Both the position numbers and the translations under genes were made by a program. A stretch of DNA of 64,000 bases from Molossus alvarezi (Eukaryota; Chordata; Mammalia; Chiroptera; Molossidae), in assembly GCA_037176705.1 (NCBI GenBank), contig CM073886.1:123776501-123840500 (forward strand). Direction: 5' to 3'. Shown here in pieces: positions 37,501-52,500 of this stretch (position 1 is its first letter; each line of letters opens with the position of its first letter). The notes beneath the pieces are model-generated. The model was not told the origin of the DNA, did no database searches, and saw only the letters and a program-made list of their open reading frames with translations.

Positions 37501-40500
37501 TATTCTTAGATAGCTCATTTAATTGAGCATTAGAGACGCCATCAGCCTATTTAATAAGGATTTCTGTCCAGAGGCTGCCTCACCACAAAGAAAATTACCA
37601 CATTAACCTCTTACTTTTACCACATGTATTCGAGTTACTTTGAAATTCTTACCCTAAACTTATTTGAGCAGTTCTAACAAGCAAGTTCAACAACCCATAT
37701 ATTCACTAATATATTATTAAATAACTGGATAGTATTGACAGAGTCTTTCTTCTTTGTAACTGTGTATCCAATCGTCTCACTTGTTTCTTTCTATGCAAGA
37801 GTTTATGACAATTAAGAAATAGAACTACAGTTAGTTGATCCTTGAATGCAGGTCTGAACTGTGCAGATCCACTTACATACAATTTTTTTTCAATAAATAT
37901 GTACAGTACTGTAAATGTATTTTCTCTTCCTTATGATTTCCTTAATAACATTTTGTTTTCTCTTGCTTACTTTATTTTAAAAATGCTGTATATAATACAT
38001 ACACAAAATATATTTAATTGGCTTCTGGCTAACAGCAGACTATTAGTATTTAAGTTTTGGGGTAGTAAAAAATTACATACAATTTTCAACTGTGCAGGGT
38101 GTCACTGCCCAAACCCCTATGTTCTTTAACTGTATTTACATTCATTAAACATTTTTAATGCATGACTTATGGCCAATTTCAATACATATAGCTGTCTTAT
38201 ACTCTATGATACCTCAACCATCTCTACCCTATAAACTGTCCATTTTATTCTGTGCCAACATTTATTATTCCCTAACAAAGTTCTTAACAGTTGTGAGAAT
38301 ACAGAAATCAAGAGAATTGGGAAGGAAAAAAACAGAAGTGTTACAAAACAGTGACAGAAAACCAAATTAAAGAGTAGTAGTCAGGTAGTCTGAAATAAAA
38401 CACCTAAACACACACACACAAAAACAAAGCACACTAAGTTCTGTAGCACCAATCAAAATGAAAATATAACAGAAATTCAAATGGGGAGGTAGGGTGGTAA
38501 AAGAAATGAGAAATGCGCAACTGTGTGATTAAGCTTTCAATGCCCCTTCTCTTAAAAATGTTAGTGACATACTTTATCAACTGCCTAGTAATCCGTTCTC
38601 TAACCTACTCAATACATTTGTAATATTTAAAAAAGTTGTTTACTTTCTTATCCCTTGGCCATCACGTACGCATGCTCCTGTAACTGCCCACACACGAGAA
38701 ACATCAAAGTACAGAGACAAATAGGAAAAGAAGAATTTGGGTGGAAGGTATTCCTCTGTCCCCTCTAACTCTAAAAAATATCCAGGTTCATCTCCTGCTC
38801 ATCCTGGAAAAGCTCCATCCCCTCAAGATTCCATGTCCCAATCCGTGATCCGTCTATGACATCACTGACATGACAGTGATTACGTTTACGTTATACAGCC
38901 CAGCAGACCTGACGGTAGGAGATTATTGGTAGGCTTGATCCAAATGAAGATTTTTCTCTAGCTGGTGGCAGACAAGCAAGTCTGAGAGAGATTCAAAGCA
39001 CAAGGATTCGAGGGATTCTTACTGTGTTTGAAAATAGAGGGAACCAAGTGGCAGAGAAGAGGGTGCCTCTAGAAGCTGAGAGTAGGTCCCAGCTGACAGT
39101 CAGCAAGGAAACAGGGTCCTAAACTGTACAACAGCAAGAAAGTAAGTGAATTCCGCCAACAACCTGAGGCTGAAAACTGATTTTTCACAAGCTCCAGGTA
39201 AGAGCTATACCAGACTTCTGAGCTACTGAATTGTGAGCTAATAAAACAATGTTACTTTAACCTGCTACACATTTGTAGTAATTTGTCATGCAGCAATACT
39301 CTCCATCAATAAAAAGGATGTCCAGCCCTGCCTAGTTGGGCTCAGCACTGGCCCTCAGAGCAAAGGGTCATCGGTCTGATCCCCAGTCAAGGGCACATGC
39401 CTCAGTTGCAGGTTTGATCCCCAGCCCTGGTCAGGGTTGTGTGGGAGGCAACCAATCAATGTGTGTCTCTCACAGCAATGCCGCCCCCCCCCCACCCTTC
39501 CTTGCACTCTCTCTAAAAATCAATGGAAAAATATCCTCAGGTGAGAATTAACAAAGAGAGAGAAAGAGAGAGGGAGAGAGAGAGAATATCCAAGTGTCAG
39601 TAAAGAAAAGCCAAGAAAGGGGCTTAAGAATCCTAAATTCATAACTCAGTTTGCAGTAGGTTTGAGAAATCTTAAACACAGGGCATTTCTTAGCTCAGTT
39701 ATGCTATGTTAGGATGTGATGAGTCCAGTGATAGACGTGATTCAAGATATAAAACCCCTGTTTTTAATTCATGAAAAAATAAAAATATTCCTATTTCACA
39801 ATGTTCCAAAACTTAGTGAGGAATTTAATAGATACTATCTATCAAAATAAGTGAGTATGTCTGCAATCCAACAATCTTACTAGAAAAACACCTCATAGCA
39901 TACTTACTGGAGCTGTATCATTTGTAAAATCTTCACAGATAAGTACATTATTTGACCCTTGACTCAGTTCAATAAAAAGTTATCCCAGAATATCTAATAA
40001 ACTATGTGGTAGTCTTCCCTCCCCCCCCCCCAAAAGACTCTGAAAATTATCCTGCCTCCTTTCTAGCAAATAATCTTTATCTCCTGTTATTTCCCTTTTA
40101 ACTGTACTCTCAAAATTTTACCTATACCATCTTTATGTTTTCTGAATTTATTCTATCCTATTCTGTTATTTCATTCTTTTGGTCTCTCTATGTAATTATG
40201 CTAAAAATACATACAATAAAAAAACAAAGATCTAGGTTTCTACTACAGTCTAACTTACTTTTGTTTTTCTTTTTTTAATTCTCACCCAAAGATGTTTTTA
40301 GAAAGAGGAAGGGAGAGAAAAGAGAGAAACATCTATGTGAGAGACAAACATCGATCAGTTGCCTCCCATAAATGCCCTGACCGAGATCGAACTCACAACC
40401 CAGATATATGCCCTGACCAAGAATCGAACCTACAACCTTTTGGTGTACAGGACAATGCTCCATCCAATTGAGCCATCCAGCCAGGGTATAACTTACATTT

Positions 40501-43500
40501 TTAAATAAGAAATTAATACCAAGTCTTTAAATGTCCCAAAGCTTACTTTTAATTTTTTTTTTTTAATCCTCACCAAGGATATTTTTACATTTATCTTCAG
40601 ACAAGAGTGGTGGGGGGGGGGGGGCATCGATGTGAGAGAGACATATCGACTGGTTGCCACCTGCACAACCCCAACCGGAGCCGGGGACGAAGTGCAACTG
40701 AGGTACGTGCCTTGGCCAGAATAGAACCTGGGACTCTCTGGTCCACAGGCTGAAGTTCTAACCGCTGAGCCGAACCAGCCAGGGCTACTTTTAATTTCTT
40801 AAAAGTAAAAATGTCAGTTACATTATAAGAGTCTTACGACATAACTCCATGAAATAGTCAATGTTCTCAAACTCACAACGCTCTGGCTCTACACGCAATC
40901 AGGCAGATTTAAAACTTTAACAGCAACACACATCACCTTTATTTATTTTTTTATCCTCTCCATTTTTGCTCAGATAGAGTGGGAGGGAGAGAGAGGAAGA
41001 GAGGGAGAGAGAGAAACATCGACATGAAAGGGACACATGCAGTGGCTGCCTGCTGCACAACCCCAAACAGGGCCGGGACAAACTGCAACCGTGGTACGTG
41101 CCCTTAGCGGGAACCGAACCCCGGTCTCTCTGGACTGCGGGCCAATGCTCTAACCGCTGAGCCAAACTGGCCAGGGCAACACACACTACCTATAAAATGA
41201 CCAGGAACACATGATACTTACTTGAGCTGTCCTTCAGCTGTATCTGGACTATGCCTGTAGTGAAAATCAGTATAAGGTGCTAAAATTCGCTAAAAGAAAA
41301 AGCAGAAAAAGCATTTATTGTAAAATGCATTCTTTCTGTAACAAGCTAAAACTAATTCTACTTCTCTATATCTTTAATTGGGTATACTGTATGAGAGATT
41401 CATTTCTTCAAACTCATCATCAAGAAATATACTTAATTTTTTAAATGTAGAAATTAAATTTTTGAAATTTAAAATTTTATGATTTAATGGATTTTCTCAA
41501 ACTAAGTATTCTCCTCTACCCAGTACCAGCCAGAGAAAACAGCAGCCTCAAAATCTTATTCCCTCTTTGGGCTCACAAGTCACTATCAACCCCAGGATTA
41601 CTATCCTGACATCTAACACTCTTAGTTTTGCCTATTTTTGAATATTATTTAAAATAGTTTTATCTTATAAATTACACTGTCCTCTTGTGGCTGGTATAAA
41701 GAAATTCAAGCAATTTTTGTGCATTGTCCCTGAATTCAGCAACTTTACTAATTCACTCATTTTAGAACTTTAACCACTCTGTCTCATTTTCTAATATCCC
41801 CCACTGCCTATTGTGGTTTGAATTTTATTTTCAAATATAATTTAAAATACAGAAGACATCACTAATATTGCTTTTGACAATCAGTATTGTTTTTATATTT
41901 AGTCGCATATGTACTTTTTCTGGTATTCTTCATTCCTTCCTACATTTCCTTGTTTGTCTTAGATTGTTTTCCTTCTGAATGAGGACTCCCTGTAGCCATT
42001 CTTTCTTTGTGTCTGTCTCATTTTTAAACATCAATAAATATTTATTATCTCACATGGTTTCTGTGGCTCAGGAAACTCAAGAGAAATTTAGCTGTGTAGT
42101 CACAACTCTGTGTCCCCCACACGCTTCACAATGCTGCTCAGGGCTGCAGTCATCTGGGGGCTTGACGGGAGCTGGAAGAACTGCTTCATGATGGTTTCCT
42201 CACCGTGTGCTAGTTGCTGGCAACAGGGCTAGTTCTTCCCCATGTGTGCCTCACCTTAGGTTCCTTTAGCGTCTTCACGACATATAGGCAAGCAATCCAA
42301 GAAAGAGTAGTGTTTCTTTATATTCCCTTGGGTCTTTATTTTACCTTTATTTTTGAAAGTCATTTTCTCTGGGTTAGGTTGGCATTATTTTCTTTCCACC
42401 TTCTAGAGACTCCATTCTACTGTTCTGATTTCCATTATTTCTGTTGGAAAATCAGTTGTCAGGCTTGCTCCTTTAAAAGTAGTTACCTTTTTTTTTTTCC
42501 TAAAGCCGATCTTATGATTTTCATTTGTCTTGGTTTTCAACAATTTTACTATAACATGCCTACATGTTGTTTTCTTTGTATAACCTTATTTGAAGTTCTC
42601 TGAGCTTTGTGAACATAAAGTTTCATCAGTTTTAGAAACAAAAGTTTTGGCCATTGTATCTTTGGATATTTGCTTCTGCCCATTCTCTTTCTCCAAAGAC
42701 TACAATGATGTTTTATCCCTCTTGTTCTGTTCCTTTCTTTCCCCACACTCCGTGCTTTATTCTGAATATTTGTACTGACTTTTATTCCAGTTTACTAATG
42801 ATATCTTCTTGTCCAAAATGAATTTTAACTTCACTGAGTTCAGAATTTTAGGTTTTATATTATATACTAGAATTTCCATTTGAGTCACTGTGTGTATTAC
42901 AATTATCTGGTGAAATTCTCCATTATTTCATCTCTTTTCCTCCATTTCTTGAACACATGAATCACGGTTGTTTTCAAGTCCTTTCCCTCTACCTGCAATG
43001 TCTGGATCACCTTTACGAGTATTTCTACAGAATAGTTTTTCTTTTGGGTTTTCAGTCATATAGTCTTACCTTTCTGTATGACAGTCAAAATCCTGATTAA
43101 ATGTCAGACGTGTTGAAATTTATAAAAGGTCCCAAGTGATGTTATTTTCATCAGATGGTTTATCCTTTCCTCGGTTAGTCAGGTAGGTTAAGGCAGCCGA
43201 TCATCTTTTCCTAACCAACTGAGTTAAATTGAGACAATGTTGAAATTCTGATAAAACAAGAGTCCACTTTGGTTTTCCTGTTCCTCAAGTATGGCCCACC
43301 AGTGCGTTCAATAGAGGGCATAGCAAGTATTCTTCTCCTTAGCATTGAGAGTAGAATTTTTTTCATAGGTTTTGAACTGAGATCTTTAGCTACCCATCCA
43401 GGATAGCTTCAGATTTGGGGAAATGTCAAGAGCAGGAAATCAACTATGAAAATCCAGTTTTGTCACTTTAGTACCACGAAACTGCCAAATGCTCCTCCTG

Positions 43501-46500
43501 CTTCTCTGATCCCAGCAAAAGTCTATGTGGATTTTCACTTTCTAATTATATGCTGATCAGTACGTGGACCCAGGAATAAAAGCAATTGCATAATCAGTGT
43601 ACACTACTTCTTAAAGGCCTTTAAACTTTTGCCATGGCCCCTCCTCCTGGGAGGCCTTTGCACCCTGTGTGCTTTCCTGAGGTTTTAACGTGGTAGCTTC
43701 CACTCTGCATGGATTCTCATTTCAGCAAACGCTTGGAGGGGTAAGTCAGACTTGGTGCAGGGACTTCTCACGTCTCTAGGCTTCTCATTCCATGCCCCTG
43801 GGACTGCCAAAGACTCTGGTCTTATACCTGGGCCTAGTCATAGTCCCAGCCTCCACCCTGCGCCCAGTGAGCAAGTGCCCCAAAGGGCATCTGTGGATCT
43901 TCAGGGCAACTCTCCAAGTATCTTCCATCCATAAAACTTCACTCCTTCTAGTCCTTATTGCTTTCACAGCTCTATACTGCTTTAAATGTATGATTTCCAT
44001 AATCACCCAGCTTTTGTAGTTTTCCACAGCAGATGCCATGAACTACCTTATTCCACTCTAAAGTTTAATTAGTGTTTTTTTAAAATTTACTATAAAATTA
44101 CAGTTAATTTATAACCTTTACAGAGTATCTATTCTATTAACATTATTATATTAAATTAAATCTACATTTTTTTTTTTGTCTAAATCGAAACATATTACAT
44201 ATAATATAATATAAATAGAAGCCAGGGTAAGCTTAAAAAAAGATTTCTAACAGGAAGAAGACTTGGGCCTAACAACAGACAGTAGCACTGAAAATGGTTC
44301 TTTTGTATGTGGAAAAGAGAACCAATTATCAATTTAGAGTGAAATATAATAATAAGGACAATATTCTCTTAACAGCAGATTCTACAATGAACATGATGAT
44401 AAAGATGATGTTAGTAACATCTAAGGTAACCAGTATTTGTTGAATATTATTATGTGCCAGGTATTAAATATTTTATGTAGATTGGAGTATATGAAAAACA
44501 CATGGAAATAACGCCTGCCTCATTATAAACTTCACATTAGTGTTAGCTGCCGCTACTATTTCTACTATCACTATTATTATAGTTACTTATTCTTCACAAC
44601 TCTTCAAGGTAAAAACCATAACCTTTATTTTACCTATGAATAAATGGGCCGAGGACAGACTAATAACTAGCCCAAATCATAAAGCTAGCAGGTCATATAG
44701 CAAAAACTCAAAACCCGATCAATATAGATCAAAGTCTATGTTCTCAATCACTATACTATTCTGGGGGATCTTGTTAAGAAAACAAACAAACAAACAAATT
44801 TTGTGGTTTTAAAGAACAAGATAGAGGCAAAGATATAGTCGTGTACTTAAATGTCTAACGAATCATTTGAAGTTTTTTCACTTATACATATAAAGGCTTT
44901 CCAATTTCCTGTACAATTAAACAGGAATGAAAAACAGGGCTACACAGATTATTTTCCTTTATTGCAATCATCTCTCCAGTCTTAAAATTATACTTTTTCT
45001 ACTTGATAAAAAACACCTTAAAGCTAAACATACAGTAAAATACCAAAAATACCAGTTTATTCCCATTGGACTACCGAGAATAATGTATTTAAAGTCATAT
45101 ATTAAGAATACTGTACTTAAATTTGTTAGTATGATATAAGCTAATGTCAATGTTATAACCTCAATTATTTCTAATAGCCGTAAGAAAAACAGAACTATAA
45201 CATTTAAGACATGTTTTATATATAAATTGCATAATTTCAACCCCAATACAAACAAATCCTGAGTTTAAACTTACTCTAAAGGATATCTGTAATGAACAAT
45301 GTAGTACATTCACACAAATAAACTATTAGAATATAGTTTGTGATAATTCTGTCCCAACCTGCATTATATACTTCATTAAAAAAGAGTACATAGTAGCCTT
45401 ATTATTTTAGATTATAAAAAACAATAAACTAGTAAAAAAAACAAAAAAACTTTTTATAGAAATATATATATTCTAGTTCTTTCAAGTATATATAGTCATT
45501 AGTTGCTAACAAATGTGTCTAAGTTCACAGACTTTTAGCACTGTTTAAATAAATAAATAGTATATAATTAGCAGGAGCTAGTCAAACAATAAACATATTA
45601 AAGTCTTTTAAAAAATAGTCTTCTTAAATAAGTAGGTAAATGTCTACGCAAACTTACACGTGCTTTGATTTAATTAGCAAAATTTACATAGTTAAAAAAA
45701 TAAACTTCGCTTTATACACTGGGGAAATATTTTGAGAATAGTAATATTTCTCATATTTCTCAAACCGAATGACCTACGAAATATTGATAGGAAAAGGCCA
45801 GTATTAGTAAATTATATTTTGAAAATGCTGTGATACATCTACTAACTTAAAAATGGAAAAGAGTTGTACTTAAAATCTTATTTTAAAACTAGTAAAGAAT
45901 ATTAAAGTTCCTACCTCTAATTCTACATCAGCTCGCACATATTGTCGGGTCTTTGGATGATTAAGGAGGTGCAAAATTGTAGTAATGAGGGCCTCATTTA
46001 TTCGGCTTAATTGGCAATCGATCACATTTTTCAAGATGGTGTTTAGTCCACCTCGAAGGGCCACCACCTCTGGGTTCTGAAGTGCTAAAAGAAAAAGAAA
46101 AAACATAATATATTATATAGGGGAAAATTAATAAAAAGTAATTAGAAATCTGGGGTTTTATTTTAAAACAACTTTCTGACTTGAAAAACTTTCTAGTCAA
46201 GGACATTTAAAAAGGCATGTTGAACCTGCCAGTGTGGCTCAATGGTTAAGCATGGACCCATGTACCAAGAGGTCACTGGTTAGATTTCCAGTCAGGGCAC
46301 ATGCCCAGGTTGCAGGACAAATCCCCCCAGTGGGGGGTATGCAGGAGGCAGCCAATCGATGTTCTCTCTCTTCGATGTTTCCATCTCTCTCTCCCTCTCC
46401 CTTCCACTCTCTCTAAAAAAAAAAAAAAGGCATGTGGATAAAATATACCTAGTAAGAGGTAGTGAATATACTTCCAAAACTCTGATTCTAATTTTTATGT

Positions 46501-49500
46501 CTCTGAATTGTTATTTTATATCCTTTGTATTTTACTGGAATGGTTTTTCTGTCCTGCCAATGGCAAGGACTTTTTTATATAGTGGGAATATTAGCCCTTT
46601 ATCTGTTTCAAACCTTTTATTGAATTTGTAATTGTACTTTAGATTTTAAACTCAGATTTTAAGCTCAGGAACTCCTTTACTTCAAAGAGCAGGCACTTCA
46701 TTGTATGCGTGCACAAACATGTGTGAGTTCATGATGAACAATGCAGTTTTCAACCTGTCAGAAAATTCAGTTTGGCTTAATATAAAATCAGTTTTTTTTC
46801 AAATGTTTAATTATCCCAGCACACTTCCCAAACTGATTTTTATATTTTCAATGTACGAAAGTTTTCTATACGTCAGGGTCTGCCAACTCTTTTGCATTTT
46901 TCTCTCTTCATAACCTAGCTTAATATTAAGTTTTATTAAAATATACAGGAGCTGGCAAAAGTAGGTTCACAGTCGTGAGTATGCAAAACAGCTTATTCAG
47001 GTATTATTTATTAATCATTTATTTATTTCCTTTCCACTCCATTTAAACATTTTCAAAAATGTTTTCATGGTTGATCTTTCCTGTTCCAGCTGAATTACAG
47101 AATTAGGTGTCTTCTCTGATTTTTTCTTAACTGAGGTATAACTACAGTAAAATGCACAGATCTTTATGGTTATAGTTCAAAAAATTTTGAAAAATGCCTA
47201 TACCCTTGTAATCAATATCTCAATCAAAATACAGAACTTTCATCATGCTAGAAGTGTCCTTCAGATCACTTTTCAATCAGGTCCCTCTGCTACACAGGTA
47301 ACCAATGTTCTCATTTCTACACAAATAGAGTAAGTGTGCCTTCTTAAAATCAAGTGGACAAATTCAAAAGTCAAAAGCACTCCCCGTCCTGGCCAGTTTT
47401 GCTCAGCAGTAAGAGCATCAGCCTGTGGACCAATGAGTCACGGGTTCAATTCCTGTCAAGGGCACATAACTTGGTTATGGTTCGGTCCCTGGCCCTTGTA
47501 GGGGTCATGAGGGAGGTAACCAGTTGGTAAGTCTCTCCAACATCTATGTCTCTGTCTCTCTCTCCCTCCCACTCTATCTGAAGATAAAAAAAAAATGTCC
47601 TCAGGTGAGGATTTTAAAAAACAGTACTTCCCAAACACACACACAAGTCAATATGTTTTATTAAGTTTATTTGTTGTAAAGTTTTATTTTCTACTTTGGA
47701 AATAGTATGATTTTTTCTATTAGATTTACTGATTATTGCTAAAACATAAATCTATCAAATCTATTTTCACGTTTCCACTAAATACTTAAGTTTTGTTTTT
47801 CAGGTAATTCAGAGTTTCCTAATATTATCATCTACAAAGTAATAACGTCTTCTCTCTAATATGTAAACCTTATTTATTACTTTGTCTTACTAACCTGACT
47901 AGAAATTTTTAAACAATGCTAATTAAGAGTTAAAAAGATATATTTGTACAGATCTACCATTAAGAACAGTTTGGTGCTGATTTGAGATTAATATTCTAAA
48001 TGTTACCAAAGTAACCTTCTAATTATTTTACTTTATATTTGTGTGTATGTGGATATATATATAAATGCTAGTTTCATTAAAAATTTGGTAGGTTTCCATA
48101 TTTTCACGGTCTCAAATTACACTATATAAGAATTATCTCTTCCTTGAAACAATTTTTTTAAGACAAAACTACCTGGACAAGTCTTTTTGGAGGCAATTAT
48201 TTCATAAAGCACTTCAGTGGCTTTAGACTATCATGTTTTATATTTCTGAGTCAACTGGAAATTCAAATTTTCTCTGTAAATCCATTCATTTCAATAAGAT
48301 TTATATATATATACACACATATATATGTATGTGTGTGTGTGTGTGTGTATATAAACTATTCCAAAATTTAATAAACTCCTATTATATTCTCTTCCTTACT
48401 TCTTATATTAACCTTTTGCTTCTCTGAACTTTGAGGTTTTAAAATATTATGTATGTGTGCATGTTTGTATATCATTTCTTCCTTCATCCAATTAACACTG
48501 GTTAGATTAAATAATCTATCTTGTTCTCTAATTAAGACTCCTAATTTCATTATTCCATCCATTCTGCTTACCTTAAAATTTTTTCCCTTATTTTTCTTTT
48601 TCTTGGGTTCACTAACTTGTTTTCATTACTTTTTGCTTAATTATAAAAGCATTTTATGATAAGTTATCTCCGAGTATAATTTTCCAGGCTTCCCATACAT
48701 TGACATGTAGTCAAATTTTTATTTTCAAAATTTCCTTAATCAAATTTGACTTTGTTTCTAAATCAACAGGTATTGTGAACAGTTGATTCTTAAATCCTTA
48801 ACGGTCGATTCTTTTATTTCTTTAGATTAAAATTTTGTTATTAATTAATTTATTATATTAAGAGTGAATGTAACCTATACCATTTCTACTTTTAGTGGGG
48901 AAAAAGTATTATCTTGTTATTTAAATTATATCTCTTTGGTTGTAAGTGAGGACGAATTTTTTCTTTTTCTTAAATCCTTCCCTGAGGATATTATTCCATT
49001 ATCCTCAGATGGAGGGAGAAGGGGAGAAGGGGGAGGAGAGAGAGAGACAAACATTCATGTGAGAGAGACACATCAACTGTTGCCTCCCACACGACCTGGC
49101 CAGGACTGGGGACCAAACAGCAACACAAGGCATGTGCCCTTCACTGGAACTGAATCTGTGACTCTTGGATCTGAAGGCCAACACTCTAACCACTAAGCCA
49201 AACCAGCAAGGGTGTGAGGATGAACTTTTTAAATATGCTGTTTGGCCATGTGTTTCTTTGAGATTTATCTATCTTTTCTATTGCTCTGTATCTAAATAAG
49301 TTATTTACTTATCATGTTTGTTACATTTATTTTTTTCTTTGTTCTGGCACTGTAGTATGTTTTCTTGACTCCTTATAATAAAATCTATAGCTTCTGAAAT
49401 CTGATTTCCATTGTAATTCAAAATTCTTCTTCTTTACAATGATCAGTAAATATCCACTTTTCTGTTTTTCCATTTAAGACTTCAATTTTTTTGCATTTAG

Positions 49501-52500
49501 AATTTCTTTTTTTTTCATCCTCACCCAAGGACATTTTTCCATTTTTTGTACAGATAGAGTGGGAGGGAGAGGAAGAGAGAGAGAAACATCTATGTGAAAG
49601 GGACATATCGAGTGGCTGCCACCTGTACAACCAACCAGGGCCGGGGACAAACTGCAACCGAGGTACATGCCCTTAGCGGGAACCGAACCTGGGTCTCTCC
49701 AGACCACAGGCCGATGCTCTAACCGCTGAGCCAAACTGGCCAGGGCTAGAATTCCTTTTTTTTTTAAACGTATGATGGATTGTTGTTTTAAACCCATATC
49801 AAGATATCTTATGGCTAACTGATATCTGAGAGCCAGATTTTAAGAGATTTTATTGTAATTACCGGAACTTGGGCAATTCCTACATACTAAATTTCATGAT
49901 GAGAAAAACTTTAAAATTTATAGTTTTAAGGTCACTTTGAAATTATTTGTTAAATAGCAAGTCCTCTACGCCCTACTCCCCTATCAGGAATGTCCTAGTT
50001 TTTCATATCTTTGTGCCAGTAACAAAAGAATTTATGTATTAAAGGCATTAAGCAAAGTTACATATTCTTTCTAAAATACTATGTTTTTATTACTCAAAAT
50101 TCTAACCTAGTTCACAGATAATAGCAATGCATGCTCGGACCATTCTGTCTCTTTCTTGAAGTCCATCATTTCCAACTGCTATTAGTGAGTTGGCTACAGA
50201 GCTAGGAAACAAGGAAGCATTCACAGTAATCATCTGTAACAGAGAGAAATCAGAAAAAGAAGTTACTTACTTCATAGTACATTTTTAAAACCTACTTTTT
50301 TCAAATTGAGGTTGTTAAGGCCATTGAGTATTTATAAGATTCAGGCATCAATTTTAATCTTCTGCTTCATATGAACATTTCAAAGAATATAACTTAGTAA
50401 TTGATGCAATTAATGTTAATATCATTACCATAAAAATGGGTTTTTTTTTTCCCTGAGTCCAGACCATAAATTAGTTGAACAACAAGATATAATGTTTCTG
50501 ATACTAAGCTTCTCTGGAATAGAACCTATAATTTAAACAACTTCTCAGTACATAGACAAAGTACATTAGTGGGGACAACAGCTGTCAACATACTACTGTA
50601 CTATGACATACCTGACTTCCTTTCCCATATACCCATTTACCTCATCATCTCTACTCTCTTCCCCACCAAACTCACTGACTTGGCCCCTCATTCTTTCTCT
50701 CTTTGCTTTAATAGATGCCCAATGACCTCCCTATCTCTATCACTTGTTGCTATTCCAAAAGGCAAAGTTAATAATCTATAATCTATTTTTAATATTTCAA
50801 TAATTATGATAAAAATAGTATTTATCTGGCAATAAATTTTGGATGAATTTCACTTAAAAAAAAAGTTTCATTGGCAATAACATATTTGGAAAACTGAAAA
50901 TAGGTAACATATATCATCAGTTTGGAAAACAAAAAATTATGGAGTTAATAACTTTAATAAATAAAGACTATTTGGTAAATAAAGTAGTTCAAAATAAGTC
51001 CCTGAAATGGGAGAAGAAAATGTTTTTTTCTATTTGGATGGTGATAAAATATTGGGGTAATTAGCCTGTCCCGGATGTTACTGGATTTATAATCCTGTTC
51101 AAAAATAAGATTTGTGCTATGAAACAATTAGAGGATGCAATATAACTAAATTAAACATACCTAGTTAAGTACTATGACAAATCAAAGTAAAGATCTATAT
51201 TGGCTAGAGTACTTTTAAATGGTTTATGTTGTTTAAGAAGTATTATGTAATATTACAAAGTTCAATTGAAATGATAGGATACTGTTCCACAACCATGAAA
51301 CAAAGAGATTTCCAATAACTATAGAATCTACAAAAGTTTTCACATTCACTTCTTAATCAGTATTTTCCATTCATCAAAAATGTTGGAGAAGAAGGGAAGA
51401 AAAGGGAAAGGAGGTATCGAAAACTGATCTTTCTGGATGAGAAAATTCTAACTTCTTAGGACATTAATCTGTATTTTAATACTTACTGATCTATTATTAT
51501 GCTTAAAAGAAACTTATGAGAAAATTTTCCCCCCAAATAAAACATAATGTGTTCTGAAAAGAGCTGGCTAGGAAGTCAGGCCACTTGGCTTTCAGAACCA
51601 AATCTACCATTCATAAACTGTTGTCCTGGCCAAATTAACCTTCTCAGTGCTTCTGTTCCCTCCTTTATAAAAGAAGGATGTGTATGATCAGATGATTTCT
51701 AGAATTTAAAGTATAAAATTCTATTCCCTGAAGCTTAAGTGTTATGAAAAGGATACAAATGAAATCTCTGTTCTTATTTTCCAGGGAAATATATGCAAAG
51801 AAACTCTTACTTTCTGTGCAAATCAGAAAATACTTTTCTCATAAATCAATGAATACTCAAAAAAGGAAAAATCATAGACTTTATCTCTATAAAAAGAAAG
51901 GTTTAGCCATCTTTTTAGGCATGATAGGACAAACAGATATAAAACAAATTAAAGAACATGAATAGATCATAATTTGTAAACTGCTATAAAGGAATTAGAA
52001 AGACAGAGTTCTGTAAGAGGAATAACTGAAATATGAGCTGAGACTGAAAGATGAATATAAGGTAGAGAATGATAAAAATGAAATAAAAAGAGTAGGAAAG
52101 AAATAATGATCATAATAGTGGTAGAGGGCAGCTTGTCCAAACGCATAATGGCATAATGAGACAGGTTATAATTGGTTAGACCAAAAGTTGGATCTGAATG
52201 CCAAGGTAAGCAGATTGTGCTTGATACCAAAAATAACTATGGGCCAATATAGGTTTGGAAATCCAAAAAACTAAGTTCTTGCACTGGCTCTGCCAACATC
52301 TTGCTGTGAAACAAGGGCAAACAATTTCCTTAAATGGATCACTTCACAATTATAGAAAAACACCACAAAACTAATATATCAATCTCTTATTACATGGATA
52401 AATTATATATAAAGAAAATGATGACTTACAATTTAAATAGGATAAAGAAAAGCAACAGGTGACCAATGAAAAAACTATACAGAAAATTACAGAGGTAAAA

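Noticed and set aside
42214..42603. 129-residue hydrophobic open frame on the plus strand
   Set aside because: It lies in antisense ancient LINE sequence, has no upstream promoter or splice logic, and resembles no family I know.
43752..44039. Overlapping frames on both strands in a GC-richer patch of intron 8
   Set aside because: Open frames on opposite strands in the same place point to base composition. No recognised protein.
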